From Gryganskiella cystojenkinii (Eukaryota > Mortierellomycota > Mortierellomycetes > Mortierellales > Mortierellaceae), in the NCBI GenBank assembly GCA_015852425.1, contig JAAAIG010000525.1:337-27375 (forward strand): DNA of 27,039 nt. Direction: 5' to 3'. Made by a program: the position numbers and the translations under genes. The notes beneath the pieces are model-generated. The model ran no database searches. It was not told the origin of the DNA and saw nothing but the letters and a program-made list of their open reading frames with translations. Positions 10,501 through 19,718 of this stretch are shown here, one piece after another; the first letter of the stretch is position 1; each line of letters opens with the position of its first letter.

Positions 10501-11825
10501 CCTGATGCGCTTGTTGAAACTGAATAGGCAATGAACTGAAATTCTGACCAGAAAATGACAGATAATCAATCTGTGAAGAGCGATGGGGCTGCAGCGCCGG
10601 TGAGGACAATGGTGAAAAGATCTCGTTCGTGGTTGACAGAGCCTGAGGCATATTGGGATTCGAGTAAGGATGAGCTGGAGTCATGGCCGGCGAAATCAAA
10701 GGGGTGAAGAACACTTGCTAAAATGACATTCAGAGCAAGAAGTTTCTTTAGTTTCTTTTTTCCCACAGTAATTCACGAGTTCGCTTTCTTGGTCCGTAGA
10801 TTTCATCCGCCGAATCTTTGTCCAAAAGTATATCTTACTTCATCATCCTCAAACTGATCATTAAGAGCCATGGTCGCCTCAGTGGTCGTAACGTCCGGTT
10901 GAATACCGAGGGGAGACATATACTGAGAAAAATCCGCGGAGGAGTAGTATTCGCTTCCTGCGGGGGTCAAAAGTTGATGGCCTCGGGTCCCATCCTTATT
11001 ATGCTGCTGTTGCTGCTGTTGGTGCTGTTGGTGCTGCTGGTTGGCTCCTTGCATCTGGGCCTGAGCCTGCACCTGGGCTCGAGCCCTCGCCTGAGCTTGA
11101 ACTTGTGCCTGGACATGACTCTGCTGCTGTTGTTGAGCTTGAACTTGAGACTGAGCTTGCGCCTGCGGTAACTGCTGGAGCTGTTGTTGTTGCTGTTGAC
11201 GAAGCTGTTCCTGTTGTCGTTGTTGCTGCTGTTGCAAGAGAAGTTGTTGTTGTTGGTGCTGCTGTTGGAGTTGTTCCTGTAGGGTCTGTCCAGAGCGGTT
11301 CAATTTCTCTGGGTGGGTCTGAACGACGGGCGTTGTCGAGGACGAGTTTGATCCGACTCCAGAGTGGTTCGAGACTGAAGCAGCAGTGGACCCCATCATA
11401 TCCATCGAAGCCGAAGGGTGATAGTCCAAGGTCGATCGACCATGACCATGCCCATGCCCATGTCCATGCCCTGAATCATGACTACTCATGGATTGCGAGT
11501 GAGGGAGGTGCTGTTGTTGCTGTTGTGGTTGCCACTGTCGCTCAGAATCGTTATGATGTGAGGATTCGTCATGGAGGAGCAAATTTTGAAGCTGTCGCTG
11601 ATCTTGCTGTTGCTGTTGTTGGTGCTGTAAATGTTGCTGATGTTGTTGATGTTGTCGTTGTTCTTGGTGTTGAGCTAGCTGTTGCTGTTGCTGCTGAAGA
11701 TGTTGCTGTTGTAACTGTTGCTGAACTTGATTCGCTTGGTTTGGATCGAACGAGAAATCGTTTAGCGATAGCTCCAGTCCAGCTTGGTCCAGAGTGAAAG
11801 CGGTGTTGTCAAAATTGTAGGACAT
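7571..11825 (-). CDS. Large polyglutamine bHLH transcription factor (3 exons)
   Basis: Model on the minus strand: exons 11825-10839, 10717-8781 and 8672-7571; both introns GT-AG (GTAAGA...TTTTAG and GTAAGT...ATTTAG), about 1341 aa. Residues 1-329 are dominated by Q/H runs, Q-A/Q-V dipeptide repeats and a (HG)5 block. Exon 2 (330-975) is Ser/Thr/Pro/Gln-rich with further Q runs and repeated S-P motifs. Exon 3 carries the bHLH: basic region RRTSHKAAEQKRRDSLK (992-1008), helix 1 to MIPN, loop with EKAPSK, helix 2 VFLLKKSFDYICSLKSEL. H996, E1000 and R1004 match the His/Glu/Arg triad of class B bHLH proteins that bind CACGTG. A long acidic E/D tail follows. The last acceptor was chosen because a nearer ACACAG breaks the frame, while ATTTAG gives ALGLSYNTDLHSGIELRRTS. 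Nuclear DNA-binding regulator; targets unknown; no ortholog name assigned. Confidence 0.85.
10370..10505 (-). repeat. CAG/CAA trinucleotide tract (polyglutamine) in exon 2 of the bHLH gene
   Basis: The plus strand shows repeated tgc/ttg units, which read as mixed CAG/CAA glutamine codons on the minus strand, broken by His and Leu. A shorter tract is at about 9672-9695. Mixed codons suggest a stabilised repeat under protein-level selection rather than a fresh pure-CAG expansion. Confidence 0.75.
10999..11745 (-). repeat. Extended Q/H and Q-A/Q-V repeat region in exon 1 of the bHLH gene
   Basis: Glutamine codons dominate two blocks (about 10999-11280 and 11605-11745). Within the first, alternating Q-A, Q-V and A-R dipeptides form a regular pattern. 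The region probably acts as a disordered, aggregation- or phase-separation-prone activation domain; that role is inference. Confidence 0.7.
11441..11470 (-). repeat. Hexanucleotide minisatellite encoding (HG)5
   Basis: Five successive 6-base units (catgac, catgcc, catgcc, catgtc, catgcc on the plus strand) encode alternating glycine and histidine in the bHLH protein. The units differ only at the last two bases. Confidence 0.8.
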
Positions 11826-13149
11826 CTTTTTATCCCGTCGATGGTCTTTGCGTAGTTATGGATCGTTAAGGTGAAGGATGGAGGATGGAGGTTCGAAGGG
11901 GGAGATAATGAAGAGGACGAAGGAGAGAAGTCTGTTTATGTGGGGGATGGTGGCAAAAAGAAAAGCACACAAAGTCAGTGTTTCAGTCTGTTTTGGCAGC
12001 GATACTTGTTAATGTCTGCATGGCAAGTGCGTTGAATGCATTGCATTCAAGCGATGGACATGTCGACTGCTGCTCTCGGACATCTCATCGTGGCCATGAA
12101 CACGGATTGTGATTCAAGTTTTACCTTTTTTTACAGAAAAAAGGTACCTGTTCCGCTGCATAGGTGGGCTGTCTTTGATAGAGGGGGAAACGATACGACC
12201 GAGGGAGAGATAGGGAAACCCGCAGCGACTCCTTGCGATGGTAGAACGGGTTAGAACCGTTTGAGGTGATGATGATGAAAGAAGAAAGAGAGAGAGATAA
12301 TAAGGATGGACTGGAGGACGGAGGGGAGGGGGAGCTGAGGCATAAAAAAAGAGAGGAGAGAAAGGAAAAGAGGAGAAGAGAATCCAACCCAGTGAAAGGA
12401 AGCACAACTTTTTTCAATGCCCAGGGAGCGTCCCGGGGCGCACCGCCCTCTTTTTTTTCAGGTTTAAAAACAACCTCGCCCCCTCTTCCTGTCTGCTTCT
12501 CTTTCCCCTGGGTTATGTCTTCGTCGTCCATTACCTGCTCGTTGGTAACCATCCCTATCTCAACGGTTATTTGGAACCTCCTCTTACAGAACCTCGAAGG
12601 ATACATAGACTGTGAACCACTGTTGTTGTCGATGTAACTTCTGTTCTTGACGAGAAAAAAAAGCACCCAAAGAGTCTTCCTTTTCGTTTTGTGTTCTTTC
12701 ACACTTCCCGGAATCGATCTCCAAAATAAAAATCGAACCTTGTGGTCCGCCTGGTCGCGAATGCTCACAAAAGGACCCTCATTTTTTTTCTTCCTTGTCT
12801 TTGTGTCCCCTAGACCAAGGCGCGTTCGTTCACGTTGCAATTCTCTTGTCGATGATTGGCTGCACCTTCATAGATCGCAGTCACCTATACTTTCTGCATT
12901 TTCTATCACTTTCGAACCCCTCTTTAGGTTTGCTGTCATATCGTTGTCGATCTCGGTTCCCAGTGAAAAGGACCTCCTCATAAAGTATGGCACGTACTGC
13001 TGATGGGTAAAAGAACATGAATGCTTGTTATTTACAGAGTAAGAAACAACAAAAAAGGGAAAACAAGACAAGGAGAAGGGAGGTCATTATGTAGAGTAAC
13101 GTCATATGAGTATGAGGATGAAAGACAAAAAATACGGCCTGGGCGAAGC
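11826..13149. other. Upstream region of the bHLH gene and 3' flank of NST1
   Basis: This 1.3-kb region lies between the start codon of the bHLH gene (11825, minus) and the NST1 stop (13150, minus), so it should hold the NST1 3' UTR and the whole bHLH promoter/5' UTR. No convincing gene is visible: the longest open frame (minus, about 12121-12840) is low-complexity with no domain. A perfect palindrome lies at 12032-12050. A purine-rich stretch on the plus strand (about 12275-12385) is a C/T-rich stretch on the transcribed sense strand of the bHLH gene. A CCAAT (minus strand) lies near 12855-12859. Confidence 0.55.
12032..12050. promoter_or_regulatory. Perfect 19-bp palindrome upstream of the bHLH gene
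   Basis: TTGAATGCA (12032-12040) and TGCATTCAA (12042-12050) are exact inverted copies around a single central T. It lies 207 bases upstream of the bHLH start codon, where a dimeric regulator could bind. It contains ATGCAT/TGCAT cores but no CANNTG E-box, so self-binding by the bHLH protein is not suggested. Binding partner unknown. Confidence 0.45.
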
Positions 13150-16100
13150 TCACAGAGAAAAGTTGCCTTCTCTCGGTCCACCAACCTCACCAATTGCACC
13201 AAGTCGATGAGCGTGGTGTTGTTGCTGCTGCTGTTGCTGATGATGCTGTTGTTGATGATGTTGGAGAGAATGGGCCCCATAACCTGGTGGGAATCCAGTA
13301 CCCATCAGTCCTCCGTTCGGTGAGCTTTCCGTACCCTCGTTACGCATTGGCGGCAGATGGCTGACAGACTTTCGACCGGATCCGACAGTTAACCCCAGTC
13401 CATTGGTACTACTGCCACCAAAGTTGTTGTACTGGTTCACATGTCCGGAAGATCCCGTTCCCCCACTGGCATTGTTACTGGAGCTGGGAGGTCCAATCGG
13501 CATCAATGGACTATGCGATCCGTTGTGGAGTCCCAGCGGTGGAGGTGAGAGCGTGCGAGACGGGGGTGATGTCAAACCCAGGCTAACTCCGCCACTCGAA
13601 GAAAGGCCGTTCATCAGAGGTGGTTGCATGAACCCCGTCCTTCCCCAAGTGCTGGATCCATTCAATGGCGGAGAATTCAACCCCAACTGTTGCTGTTGCT
13701 GTTGCAATTGCAATTCCTGCATACTTGGATGCATGAACTGCTGTTGCTGTTGCAAAAACAGCTGTTGTTGCTGAGCTTGTTGATGTTGGAGCAGTGGAGA
13801 CGCTGGCATTTGCATCGGGTAACCGGACATGAAATGAGCATTGGGTAACGATCCATGTCCTTGCTGTTGTTGTCCGTAGTTCGAAAAGTCGTTTCCTTGA
13901 AAGAAGGGATCTAATTCATTAAAAAGAACGATACGACGAGTTAGAATAAAGAGTCACTATCACGCATGCAAACGGGAGGACACATGTATTCAAGCTGCCT
14001 AACCATGAGCGTTCCCCCGGGATCCAAAGAATGTGTTGAAGAACGAAGTGTCTCGCGGGCCGCGAATGCTCGGACTAGGTTGGCTGGATACATCCAGCTG
14101 ACGTGAGCTGGGCAAAGTCTCAGAAGAGAAAAGGGTACTGTGGCTCTCGGAGCTGCCGACTGAAGACCGCAAAGAGTCCTTTCGAAGGGCCACGCCCTCC
14201 AGTGACTCTAACGGACCTCCGCCGATACTTCGTGGTGGTGACCGCGATCTCCGTTCCATATCAGATCCAATCGTCAATGCAGACAGTCCAAGGTTTAGGC
14301 CATCAAAACTGTTGGAGAGCACATTGGTATCTTTGGGACGGCCGATGGGGACTGGGCGTTGGATAGGCTTGATAGAGTCCACATTCGACCCATGAGGTGT
14401 TGACGTCCTTCGGGAGTGACCGATGGGCGAGATAGGGCCAAACGATCCCAATGTGGATGGGCTGTGAAGCGGGGATCCACTACTACTCGAGAGATCGTGA
14501 GCATTCGTGGATCCGGGGCTCATCAGACTCGCCAATTGCTTCCCCGATACACCGGGTGCCCCATATCCGACCGGTGCTATTCCCGGTGATCTCAGTCCGC
14601 CGGCTGGTGTTGAAGGTCCCTGGTGTTGGTTCATTGCTGAAAATATGGTCTGGTTATGGTGGGTTGCGCCTCCCATGAAGGGTCCTCGTCCTGCGTTAGG
14701 GCCGCCACGCGTCGAAAAGGCGTCTTGATCGCCGCCAAGTTGGCCAAACTGATTCGAAGGCCGGAAAAGACCTTGCTGCATCGGTTGAGGGAATGATTGG
14801 TGATGCTGTTGGTGCATATGAGAGTGAGACAGCTGGAAATGTTGTGGTGGTACAGATTGCTGATTTGGGTATGAGTTTAGCCAACCATGACCGGCCATCT
14901 GTCCCTGGACTATTTGAGGGTGGACGTTTGTTGGAATAGTGGCGACGACGGGAGGGGAGACAGGAGACAACGTTGCCGAGATTTGTGTCGAAGAGTCAGA
15001 CCCTGCTGTGACGGTCCGCTCGCGACCTGGACTTTGAGACAAGATGTTGGTTGGAGGGGTGCTACTGATCTCAGGTAAATCCTGTTCCTGCGTCTCAGAG
15101 GCCTCCAACAAGGCCGCCTCCTCCTGCGCCAGTTGTTCTTGACGGCGGAGATCCTCTTGCCGCCTTTGTTCGTCTGCAAGTTGCTGCTTTAGTTGCGCCT
15201 CACGCTCTTGCCTTGCAGCCTTCTCTCTGGCCGCCAACTCTTTCCTTGCAAGGTCTTCTTGTTCCTTAGCCTGCTGTTCCTCCTTCCGCTTGCGCTCTTT
15301 CTCGGTCTCACGCGCCTTTTCTTCCTTGAGCTTGCGTTTCCGTTCCTCCTCCTTCTTGACTCGCTCTTCTTCACGTAGCCGTTTCTCCTCCTCCTTGGCT
15401 TTCCGCTCCTCCTCACGCCGCTTGCGATCAGCTTCCAACTTGCGCTCCTTCTCCTCAAGTAACCGCCTTTCTTCTGCAAGACGTGCTGCCTCCTTGGCTG
15501 CCCGCTCCTCCTCCTTTTGTTGGCGCTGCAACCTAAGTAAGAAAAACTCAACAGCCAAATCAGTAAAATAGTCAACCACAAAAGAAAAAACTTTTTGTGG
15601 AAAACAACTGATTGTGTCTCAAAATTACCTTTTCTTGTCGCGCTTCTTTTCCTTCTCGCGCTCCTTCCGTTCCTCGCGAAGCTGTTCCTGTCGGGACTCC
15701 TCTTCGAGTTCAGCAAGAAGACGCTCCTGCCTTTCCTGGGCAACCTTTTCGCGGTATGCGCTCAAAACTCGCTGCTCAAACATCCTTGCTGCAAAGGCTT
15801 GGAACATGCGACGACCCTCTTCCATCCTTTGCTCTTTTGTCAGCGCATCCTAATAACGTTTGCGAGGCATCGATTGATTAAGCACCTGATATTGACAAAA
15901 AATAGTGAAAACCCTTGTCACAGTTTGTAATATAACTGCCTTACCTCCTCTGGACCTTCGTCCTCGAACTCGCCTTCCTCTTCATCGTCATACTCTTCGT
16001 AGGCGCCTCGGTTGTCCATGAGCTCATCGTCGCGCTGGACTTTACGGTCAGCTAACCTGTCCATCATCTCTAAAAACTTTTTCCCGTCGTTCTCCAACAG

Positions 16101-17881
16101 ATCTTCGGCCACCGTGAGAATATTGCCTAAGCGAATGTCAAATTGAAAGTGGAAACATGGGGAATCTGGTTAGTACTGGGCATATCACAATATTGCTTGG
16201 GTCATCTCAAGGCGCCATCATGATCCGCCAACTCTTTTCTTCCTTTCTCACTCTCTCTCTGTCTTGCAGCCGTGCATAGCGTGAGAATCGAAAGTGTGTG
16301 TGTGTGCGCACCTTTAGCCTGAAGAGCATTTGGGAATCCGTTGCTGTATGGGAAAGTCTTACGATTGCTGATGTCGTCCTCGTATTCTTCATCATCCTCG
16401 TCATCATCTTCGTAACCTTCCTCATCGTCGTCCTCGTCATCTTCATCATCCTCATCCTCATCTTCCTCGTCCGAGGCTCTTGATTCATCCGAGAGATCGT
16501 CATCCTCGAACTGGGCAGAGTGTTGAGAATAAGGGAGGACGTGTCCATCGGTAGGCTGCTGCTGGTTGGCATATTGCTCGAGTTCGTCATAGTAGGCGTC
16601 GTAAAGCAACTCGAGTTCTTCCTCGATAGCCGTTCTATGTTGCAGATCGAAGCGCATATCATTGATCATCAGTCAGGAGAAAAAAAAAGGTTTCAAAGTA
16701 AACCAATTCAATGCAACTTTGCCGCCAACATTGAGAAGGATTTGAGAGATAGAAAAACAAAGATATTACCTCTTGCGACCACAGAGTGAGCATGAACAGG
16801 AATGTCGCTGTTGCTCCTTCATCTTCTTAAGGACAGCCTCCTTCTCGACCCGGACAAGCGAGCGTCGTTCTTCTTCCCTCAATTGGAACCAAAACTCTCG
16901 GATTCGTTGCCGTTCCTCAGCATCAGAGTAATGCCAAAAGCCGTCGTTTTGCGTATGACCGTCATGCATATGTTTAGTCATGGATCCGTGATCGTGCCCA
17001 TTTCGGTGAGAGGATTGCGGCGAGACCATGGCCTTGGAGCTGGATCCGTTAGCGTGAGAATGACTGTGGCTGTGGTGGTGGTTGTGATGGGACATTGGAG
17101 GCACAGTAGCCGAGGATTTTTTTCTCTTTTTCCTCTTCTTTTTCAATTCGTTACTTTGGTCGCCTGCTCCGGACGCTGTTGCGGTTGCTCCTGTGGACTG
17201 AGCATCCTCATATCGGTGATCCTCTGAACCATCGGCTGCGGCGGCATAAGTCTCCTCATCCGAGAAAAAGTCCTCGTCGTCCTCGTCGTCCTCGTCCTCA
17301 TGATGATGATGATGGCCCGAGTCGTGATGATGATGATGGCGGTGGTGATGGTCATGTTGATGGTGATCGTGCTTGCAGCCAGCATGGTGTTCTTGCTGGT
17401 TGTGGTCTTCGAATCCTGCAGTGGTATTGCTGCTGTTGTTGCCTAGACCTCCTGTTGACCTTGAGGTGGCGGTTGATTCCTCGATCCGCCCGAGAGTCTT
17501 CTTTTTGGAGCGTTTCTTCTTTTTCTTTCGCTGTGGAGCATTCAAGCCGCCGACATTGTTGGAACTGGCTCCGTTACTGTTGGACTGGGCTTGGTTACCT
17601 CCAGCGATGGCATAGAGAGAAGAAGGATCGCCAGGATGGGCATGGGCATGAGAGGCTGTTGATGACCCTGCGGCTGCAGCCGAGACCGCAGCTGCGACAG
17701 AGGGAGGTGCGTTGACAGAGAGCGGTAGGAGCGGTGTGGGTGGTTGGCTCTGGTGCGATGGCGCAAGGTGTTTGGTCATATCGATGTTGCCTAGACTCCT
17801 CTTCCTGCCATCTCGGCTGTAAATGACTGCAGACTTTGGTGGGGGGAGCGCATCCTCGGGCGCAAATGTGTGGGCCGCCAT
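13150..17881 (-). CDS. NST1: Nst1-type stress response protein (6 exons)
   Basis: Model on the minus strand: exons 17881-16770, 16634-16312, 16126-15945, 15849-15629, 15532-14004 and 13910-13150; all GT-AG, phases consistent, about 1375 aa. The N-terminal third has lysine-rich [14 protein letters not shown] blocks, a long His-rich stretch and acidic runs. The diagnostic Nst1 core is spread across junctions: [20 protein letters not shown], then [12 protein letters not shown] joined to [20 protein letters not shown], then [16 protein letters not shown], then [11 protein letters not shown] and [21 protein letters not shown] long R/E/K-rich coiled helix follows in exon 5, then a Ser/Gly/Gln-rich disordered C-terminus. 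Yeast NST1 affects salt tolerance and links to mRNA processing/P-body factors; Nst1 is described as a cytoplasmic stress-response protein. Exact function in this fungus is inference. The donor of intron 2 (GTGCGC) is weak and lies in a GT repeat, but both flanking exons match the family. Confidence 0.9.
16294..16309. repeat. GT/AC microsatellite at an NST1 splice donor
   Basis: A gtgtgtgtgtgtgcgc stretch on the plus strand immediately follows, in minus-strand reading, the NST1 exon 2 donor (last exon base 16312). The donor GTGCGC is therefore embedded in an AC repeat, which may weaken or shift splicing. Confidence 0.6.
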
Positions 17882-18071
17882 CGATCGTCTTCTTGCCGAT
17901 AAAAGAAAGTATGCGATCTAAAGGTCGATGGGGGTTCTGTTGAGCGTTGTGGGGAAGAAGGTTCTTTCTTTTGCTGGCTCGTTCGTAAAGTGTGTGTGTG
18001 GGAAAGCTGCTGAATGGAGCAAGGAAAAGTATGGAGAAGGAAGGGGGTCAAGAAAGGGTATGTTTGATTCG

Positions 18072-18108
18072 GTCAGTTAGTCAGTCAGACAGTCGGTCAG
18101 TCAGTCAT
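18072..18108. repeat. Imperfect GTCA tetranucleotide repeat upstream of NST1
   Basis: About nine imperfect copies of a gtca/agtc unit (gtcagttagtcagtcagaca and following) lie 191-227 bases upstream of the NST1 start codon, in its probable promoter or 5' UTR. Expected to be length-variable between strains. Confidence 0.7.
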
Positions 18109-18558
18109 TCAAGAAGAGGATTCTTCATTCCACCCCTCTCCATCGTCAATCCCCTGCAAAATAAAATAATAAAAAGACAAGGCGACAAAGTCGTTCTATC
18201 TGTTTCTTGGCATATCCTCCGATATATCACATTGATACATGAGAACATGGCCAGGCAAGTCTGGATACATACATGTGAAGAGGGCAAATGAAGCGATGGA
18301 ATGAGAAAGTATCAATGGCAAGACAGAGAGAAAAAAAATGGTGATGCCCGAGGTGGAAAACGACGACAAGCAGGACTTTGACAGAGGTTCAAGATTCTGG
18401 TCACGGGATCACTTTTCAGAGGCACTGAGGCATGGATCAGAAACACAGCATCTGCGATCACATCGGGTTCTGTTGCGTCAAATCGATCTTTTTGGACACT
18501 TCACCTTGGGAGAAACAGGGTCTCCAGCTTGGATTCCTTCGTTTTTTTGGAAGCTTTT

Positions 18559-18568
18559 TTATTTATTT
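18559..18568 (-). terminator. Candidate polyadenylation signal of IF1
   Basis: On the minus strand this reads AATAAATAAA, two overlapping AATAAA hexamers about 125 bases after the IF1 stop codon. Distance is reasonable for a fungal 3' UTR. Confidence 0.45.
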
Positions 18569-18692
18569 ACAGAGCACTCGGACACACAAAAAAGATCGAT
18601 CTCGATCCTTTGCGGCCGAGTTTTTCTAGGGAGAGGATTGTGGCGTGTGGACTGGTGGAGGAACAAAAAAGAAGAGTCGGATCTGATCCTTT

Positions 18693-19163
18693 TTACTTCT
18701 TGATCTTCTTGAGCTCCGCGATCTCCTTCTCCTTCTTGGCGAGCTCCTCTCTCAAGTGCTTGATCTGCTCAGCCTCCTACAAGATTTAGATTCGCGCGGG
18801 CAAAGAATTGGAAAGAAAGAACAATGTCAGTATGATGATACTCGAAGATAACAAAAGGCGCGGGGTGAGGCGGATCGCGTTTCTTTTTGAGTTGCCGTGA
18901 AATAGATCATGTCCTCCAGCAACGGTTTATTTTGCTGTCAGTGCGAGTAAGCAGGTGCGGTGCCCAAAAGGGGATAGAGTCGACACCCGGAGGATTTGTC
19001 TCCGAGACTTTTTGTCTTTTTTTTTTACCTTGGCGCGAACGTACTGCTCCTCAGCAGCCTTCTCCTTCTTGTTGAAGGCATCGGAGTAGTTGCGACGGGC
19101 AATAGCAGAGACCTGGACGGGCTTGAAGGCACGGACGGCAGAGGTGGTGGTGGCGCGCAACAT
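18693..19163 (-). CDS. INH1: Mitochondrial ATP synthase inhibitor IF1 (2 exons)
   Basis: Model on the minus strand: exon 1 19163-19029 (45 codons), intron 252 bases (GTAAAA...TTGTAG), exon 2 18776-18693 (27 codons plus stop); 72 aa in total. Residues 1 to about 25 (MLRATTTSAVRAFKPVQVSA, then IARRNYS) form a typical arginine-rich, acid-free mitochondrial presequence with a likely cleavage before Y/S near 26. The mature part has the IF1 core: FNKKEKAAEEQYVRAK joined to EAEQIKHLREELAKKEKEIA, a single basic/acidic amphipathic helix with a histidine in the pH-sensing region. IF1 binds F1 in the matrix and blocks ATP hydrolysis when the membrane potential collapses and pH drops. It lacks the glycine-rich segment seen before the helix in many homologues and is among the shorter versions. 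Divergent to LSC1 across 555 bases. Confidence 0.92.
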
Positions 19164-19718
19164 GGTGGATTGATTTGAATGGGAGGATGTGTGGTTTAAA
19201 TGTAAAAAAGATGAGAAAAAAGAAAAAGAGAAGAAAAGAGGAAAGAGCCTTCTTCCTCTCATTTTTCACCTTTCTGGGAACACCTCGAAAATCGTGACGT
19301 AGGTACGATTCTCGCACTTCGAGCTCGTCAATCGCGTAACGTTCTGATTCCAAAGGCACGTTCTTTCACGTTCACAAGAAAGCAAACATGACCAAAGACA
19401 AGGAGGAAGAGGAGGAAGACACGACCATCTCTCTTCGCCACCCGTAGTCAACGCGCAGCTAGTCTAGACTGCACCTCTTTGTTCGCTTTTGTTTTCTCAG
19501 GTCATTTTTTATCTCAGGGGCGAGCAAACCATCACTTGAATTATATTTCATTAAGGGTCCACCCCAGCGCACAGTAAGAAAAAAAAGAAGAAAAGGTCAA
19601 AGAGTGAATGCACAGACGACGTCCTCGAATGCAAAAAAAGGGATGGTCCGATTCGAATTTGTTTCCCATCACAACTCCCTCTCTCTCTCCGCTCTCTCCT
19701 CTCCCTCCTCAGTACATA
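19164..19718. promoter_or_regulatory. Shared divergent promoter region of IF1 and LSC1
   Basis: Start codons of IF1 (19163, minus) and LSC1 (19719, plus) face away from each other across 555 bases. Visible elements: TGACGT (19295-19300) inside an inverted repeat AATCGT...ACGATT (19290-19310), and three direct ACGTTC copies at 19339, 19358 and 19368. The LSC1 side has a C/T-rich leader (about 19677-19710). No classical TATA box or CCAAT box was found. Both products are mitochondrial energy proteins, so common control is plausible but unproven. Confidence 0.5.

Larger units (their letters stand above)
17882..18692. other. NST1 upstream region and IF1 3' flank
   Basis: The region lies between the NST1 start (17881, minus) and the IF1 stop (18693, minus). 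It should contain the NST1 promoter/5' UTR and the IF1 3' UTR. It shows a tetranucleotide repeat (18072-18108) and AATAAA signals for IF1. The plus-strand open frame at about 18338-18703 has no recognisable domain and overlaps the IF1 3' end in antisense, so it is not called as a gene. Confidence 0.5.

Noticed and set aside
11105..11797. 230-codon plus-strand frame opposite the bHLH exon 1
   Set aside because: Val/Ala-rich translation is the antisense of CAG/CAA repeats.
12121..12840. 239-codon open frame on the minus strand between NST1 and the bHLH gene
   Set aside because: Composition is low-complexity (Ser/Leu/Phe runs from C/T-rich DNA), no domain is seen, and it lies in the expected promoter/5' UTR.
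18338..18703. 121-codon plus-strand open frame downstream of IF1
   Set aside because: No recognisable domain, antisense to the IF1 3' end, and length is within chance for this composition. A weak TGATG...CTGA box C/D resemblance at about 18340-18432 lacks a good terminal stem.
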